A stretch of 6,652 nucleotides of DNA, from the NCBI GenBank assembly GCA_900751035.1, contig CAADSF010000133.1, positions 1-6,652 on the forward strand. The letters run 5' to 3'. Origin of the DNA: an uncultured Oscillospiraceae bacterium (GTDB taxonomy: Bacteria > Bacillota > Clostridia > Oscillospirales > Oscillospiraceae). Under the pieces are notes generated by a model. The model saw only the letters and a list, made by a program, of their open reading frames with translations, did not search any database and had not been told where the DNA came from. The position numbers and the translations under genes are program-made. Position 1 is the first letter of the stretch. Each line of letters opens with the position of its first letter. Of this stretch, positions 4,755-6,652 are shown piece after piece.

Positions 4755-6270
4755 AACGCTGGTGATTTTTCTGGCGCTTGTGCTGCTGTGCGGCTGCGGC
4801 GTGCTGCTTGCAGCACGGGCCGTCAGTGCGCCGCGCGAGGAAATTACGTTTCAGGAGCACATATTCTCCGGCGACCCGGCTGCGGCGGACGGGCTGACCG
4901 TGCAGCTGAAAGCCGGTATGCAGCACAAGCTGAACTGGGAGAGCACCGTGCAGTTTTCCGCGCAGGATTACCGCGCGGAGACGAGCTTCCGGTTTTTGCC
5001 CGCCGGGCAGGCGGAGCAGCAAAAGATACGCTATCGCGGTGTTGAGATCAATTTTTACCGTGACGCGGCCACGAGCGGCGATGCAGACGCGTTTGGCTTC
5101 TCGGAGGCGTATCAGTCCCTGCTGGATACGCTTTTGCCCGGCGAAAGCGGCTCTGAGACGATCCGCTTTGCGGACTACTACGACGAGTATCCGTTTGAGT
5201 TTTACATCGACCTCCCAGGCGTCCGGTATGAACCCCTCGCCGACTGGGAGGATGCCTCAGAAGACAGCGAGTGGCCGGGCGAACGCGCGCAGGCCGCTTT
5301 GGGCCGCTATTTCCGGATTCCGGTTCTGGTGGATGAATATATAGAGCTTGGCATTGACAAGGACATGGACGGAAAAGGCTCGGCCAGGAGCATTTCCAGC
5401 GTCATGGAGGGCGACCGATTCTGGATGAACACGGAATGCGTGGTAACGGATGACGCCTGCTTCTTCTGGTTCGGAAACCGGACGGACAAGGACCGTCTGA
5501 TTGATACGAGCCGCATTCCGGGCGGCTATGGTGTCTATGTGCTCCCCTATGGGCCGCTTGCCCCGGATTCCGAGGCCAGCGCGTTTTACGGCGGGAACAC
5601 AAACGAGGTCTACACCGACCGGCTGGCCTGCTTCTTCCCGGTCGACCCGGAAACGCGCATTGAGCATCTGTGGCTGACGCCGGACAAAACGCGGCTGCTG
5701 CTCCATACGGTTGAAAATAATATGTATTATGTAACCTTAATTGACTGTGAAACAGGCAAAATTCTGCAAAAACTGGCAGTGTCGGACTTTGACCCAGAAG
5801 AGAATTATGTAAACATAACGGAAACGGCGGATTTCGTCTGCATCCGGCAGACTCAGGGGCGTATCTGCGTCCTGACGCAGGATGCAGACGGACTGTACCA
5901 GCTTGCGCTGCTGTCTGAATATTCGCCGGATGCGCTGTATTCGCCGGTATACGCGACTGTCCGCGCGATGGCTTTTGACGGAAGCCGGCTTGCCATAGTC
6001 AACAACGACGAGACCGTCCTGGTAAACTATGATAATTACACAAAAGGCTATCTTGCCGGAAGCACTGAGGCGCTTATCACGCCGGACGGTGCATACTTCG
6101 ACAACTGCGGCTTCACACTGGCCGTCTTCGACCAAAACGGGATCGCCTATAGCGGCGCTTATGTCAGCAGTCTGGAAAGCGTCAATTACGTCACAGGCGG
6201 AACGCTCAACATGAATTATCTTGTTTTGCCGGATTCTATCATGCTCAGCTGGCAAAACGGCGCAGCGTAA
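4747..6270 (+). CDS. Large extracytoplasmic protein, probable lipoprotein with beta-propeller-like C-terminal half
   Basis: A 507-residue protein of unknown function. The N-terminus MRKTLVIFLALVLLCGC is a signal peptide with LCGC as lipobox (Cys17 the lipidated residue). A simple N-terminal anchor is the alternative, since hydrophobicity continues to about residue 24. The rest is acidic and rich in aromatic and beta-forming residues. Residues about 25-290 form an unrecognised domain. From about residue 300 on there are repeated strand pairs of the WD40/YVTN kind: EHLWLTPDKTRLLLHT, then YYVTLIDCETGKILQKLAV, then MAFDGSRLAIVNN near 410. This suggests an incomplete or small beta-propeller. The start has AAGGAGG at 4734-4740, six bases before the ATG, and overlaps the ATPase gene by 8 bases. 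As the last gene of the operon it may be the sensor, ligand-binding or envelope partner of the ABC system; that role is inferred from position only. Confidence 0.85.
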   Translation: MRKTLVIFLALVLLCGCGVLLAARAVSAPREEITFQEHIFSGDPAAADGLTVQLKAGMQHKLNWESTVQFSAQDYRAETSFRFLPAGQAEQQKIRYRGVEINFYRDAATSGDADAFGFSEAYQSLLDTLLPGESGSETIRFADYYDEYPFEFYIDLPGVRYEPLADWEDASEDSEWPGERAQAALGRYFRIPVLVDEYIELGIDKDMDGKGSARSISSVMEGDRFWMNTECVVTDDACFFWFGNRTDKDRLIDTSRIPGGYGVYVLPYGPLAPDSEASAFYGGNTNEVYTDRLACFFPVDPETRIEHLWLTPDKTRLLLHTVENNMYYVTLIDCETGKILQKLAVSDFDPEENYVNITETADFVCIRQTQGRICVLTQDADGLYQLALLSEYSPDALYSPVYATVRAMAFDGSRLAIVNNDETVLVNYDNYTKGYLAGSTEALITPDGAYFDNCGFTLAVFDQNGIAYSGAYVSSLESVNYVTGGTLNMNYLVLPDSIMLSWQNGAA

Positions 6271-6284
6271 TCAATATTTATCTC

Positions 6285-6314
6285 CCTCTGCCCAATTTGG
6301 GCAGAGGTTTTTTT
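6285..6314 (+). terminator. Rho-independent terminator of the gntR-ABC operon
   Basis: CCTCTGCCCAA (6285-6295) pairs perfectly with TTGGGCAGAGG (6297-6307) and is followed at once by T7 (6308-6314). It lies 15 bases after the lipoprotein stop. It ends the operon and separates it from the next promoter only ten bases further on. Confidence 0.95.
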
Positions 6315-6324
6315 ATTTTGGGGC

Positions 6325-6352
6325 TTGACAAATACAACTCTTTGTGTATAAT
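6325..6352 (+). promoter_or_regulatory. Sigma-A promoter of the small repeat-peptide gene
   Basis: Exact TTGACA (6325-6330) and exact TATAAT (6347-6352) are 16 bases apart. The -10 context TGTGTATAATA and the -35 context GGCTTGACA are identical to those of the operon promoter at 2313-2345. Initiation near 6359 gives a leader of about 37 bases, very AT-rich and ending in a strong ribosome binding site. Confidence 0.9.
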
Positions 6353-6374
6353 AATATTAGTAATGATTATTATT
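6350..6374. repeat. AT-rich inverted repeat around the start of the peptide transcript
   Basis: AATAATA (6350-6356) and TATTATT (6368-6374) are inverted arms with an 11-base spacer, overlapping the -10 box and the likely start site. It might be an operator. The arms are only A and T, so chance is a real alternative. Confidence 0.25.
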
Positions 6375-6395
6375 TCTATTTTAGGAGGATATCAA

Positions 6396-6596
6396 ATGAA
6401 AAACAATTCCAACACACTCGACCTACACAATATGAACGGGCTGTCCGCAGACGACAAGCGCACCTGCGCCCTGAATGACATGAACTGCCGCGCCGGTCAG
6501 CCGGAGCAAAATGCTTCTTTGCAGGATATGAACGCGGCGAACGAGCAGCCGGACATGGCCTGCAGCATTACGAACATGAACTGCCGCAAGGACTGA
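6396..6596 (+). CDS. 66-residue peptide with four 16-residue Met-Asn repeats and paired cysteines, function unknown
   Basis: I do not recognise this family. The ATG at 6396 has a perfect AGGAGG (6383-6388) seven bases upstream. In-frame codons further upstream lie in the terminator and promoter and are not credible starts. After a short polar start (MKNNSNT) the protein consists of four units of exactly 16 residues, the last one 11. Met-Asn falls at residues 13-14, 29-30, 45-46 and 61-62, preceded each time by [LI]-x-[DN]. Units two and four carry CALNDMNC (24-31) and CSITNMNC (56-63); units one and three have no cysteine. It has no signal peptide or membrane span, is very polar, and ends CRKD. 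Possible roles include a small cytosolic metal- or redox-binding protein, a solenoid-like repeat, or a multi-core precursor of a modified peptide. No modifying enzyme is visible in the window. The strong promoter and ribosome binding site suggest high expression. The regular periodicity argues strongly that the frame is real. Confidence 0.82.
   Translation: MKNNSNTLDLHNMNGLSADDKRTCALNDMNCRAGQPEQNASLQDMNAANEQPDMACSITNMNCRKD
6417..6593 (+). repeat. Tandem 48-bp coding repeat (four units, 16 codons each)
   Basis: Units are 6417-6464, 6465-6512, 6513-6560 and 6561-6593 (partial). Protein similarity exceeds DNA similarity. Only units two and four share a long exact DNA block, the 14-base ACATGAACTGCCGC at 6478-6491 and 6574-6587, exactly 96 bases apart. 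The others have diverged at the DNA level but kept the Met-Asn position, which points to selection on the protein. Confidence 0.8.
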
Positions 6597-6607
6597 CGCC
6601 CTGCTTC

Positions 6608-6637
6608 CCCGCCTGTATGCGCAAGCGTGCAGGCGGG
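6608..6637 (+). terminator. Strong GC-rich hairpin with GCAA tetraloop after the peptide gene
   Basis: Arms 6608-6620 and 6625-6637 form 13 pairs (two of them G-U on the plus strand) closed by GCAA, a GNRA-type tetraloop. It starts 11 bases after the peptide stop codon. No T-run follows in the 15 bases left before the window ends, so it is not a standard terminator. It may protect the 3' end or be part of a longer structure beyond the edge. Confidence 0.45.
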
Positions 6638-6652
6638 ACTTGCATATCTGTC

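Noticed and set aside
4576..6255. Minus-strand frames of up to 172 residues opposite the ATPase and lipoprotein genes
   Set aside because: Typical shadows in GC-rich coding DNA: no ribosome binding sites, no recognisable motifs, and the plus-strand genes are tightly packed with good signals.
6297..6395. Longer start for the repeat peptide
   Set aside because: The extension would be encoded by the terminator U-tract, the promoter and the ribosome binding site, all of which are well supported.
6417..6593. CRISPR array or dispersed DNA repeat as the cause of the 48-bp periodicity
   Set aside because: The units are contiguous, coding, diverged at DNA level and conserved mainly in protein register; there are no repeat-spacer units.

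Overview
The window looks like a chromosomal segment from a moderately GC-rich Gram-positive gut-type Clostridia, perhaps Oscillospirales/Ruminococcaceae. The grounds are near-consensus sigma-A promoters, AGGAGG-type ribosome binding sites, a Firmicutes-type TetR C-terminal domain, a YtrA-type GntR regulator, and an oleate hydratase that resembles the Firmicutes enzymes. The genus is an inference.

Layout. Positions 1-2236, minus strand: a TetR/AcrR regulator followed by an oleate hydratase whose C-terminus runs off the left edge. The 151-base gap between them holds three inverted repeats (operator or terminator candidates). Positions 2237-2388: a divergent control region with two face-to-face promoters whose -35 boxes form a perfect inverted repeat. 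Positions 2389-6270, plus strand: a tight five-gene operon. It comprises a YtrA-type GntR repressor, two small multi-pass membrane proteins, an ABC ATPase, and a 507-residue extracytoplasmic probable lipoprotein. Every gene overlaps the next by 1-14 bases, and the operon closes with a textbook terminator at 6285-6314. Positions 6315-6596: an independently promoted gene for a 66-residue peptide with a strict 16-residue internal repeat. Positions 6597-6652 hold a strong hairpin and no gene that I can see.

How the genes may work together. The minus-strand pair looks like a fatty-acid response: OhyA hydrates unsaturated fatty acids, and the adjacent TetR protein probably controls it. The plus-strand operon has the architecture of the B. 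subtilis ytr cluster (GntR repressor, ABC ATPase, membrane subunits), known as an envelope-stress or antibiotic-responsive system. Its last gene, a secreted beta-rich lipoprotein, is the least understood part.

The most novel object is the small peptide gene at 6396-6596. It has four units with Met-Asn exactly 16 residues apart, and units two and four carry a CxxxxMNC loop. Its promoter shares two long blocks with the promoter of the ABC operon. I do not recognise the peptide family.
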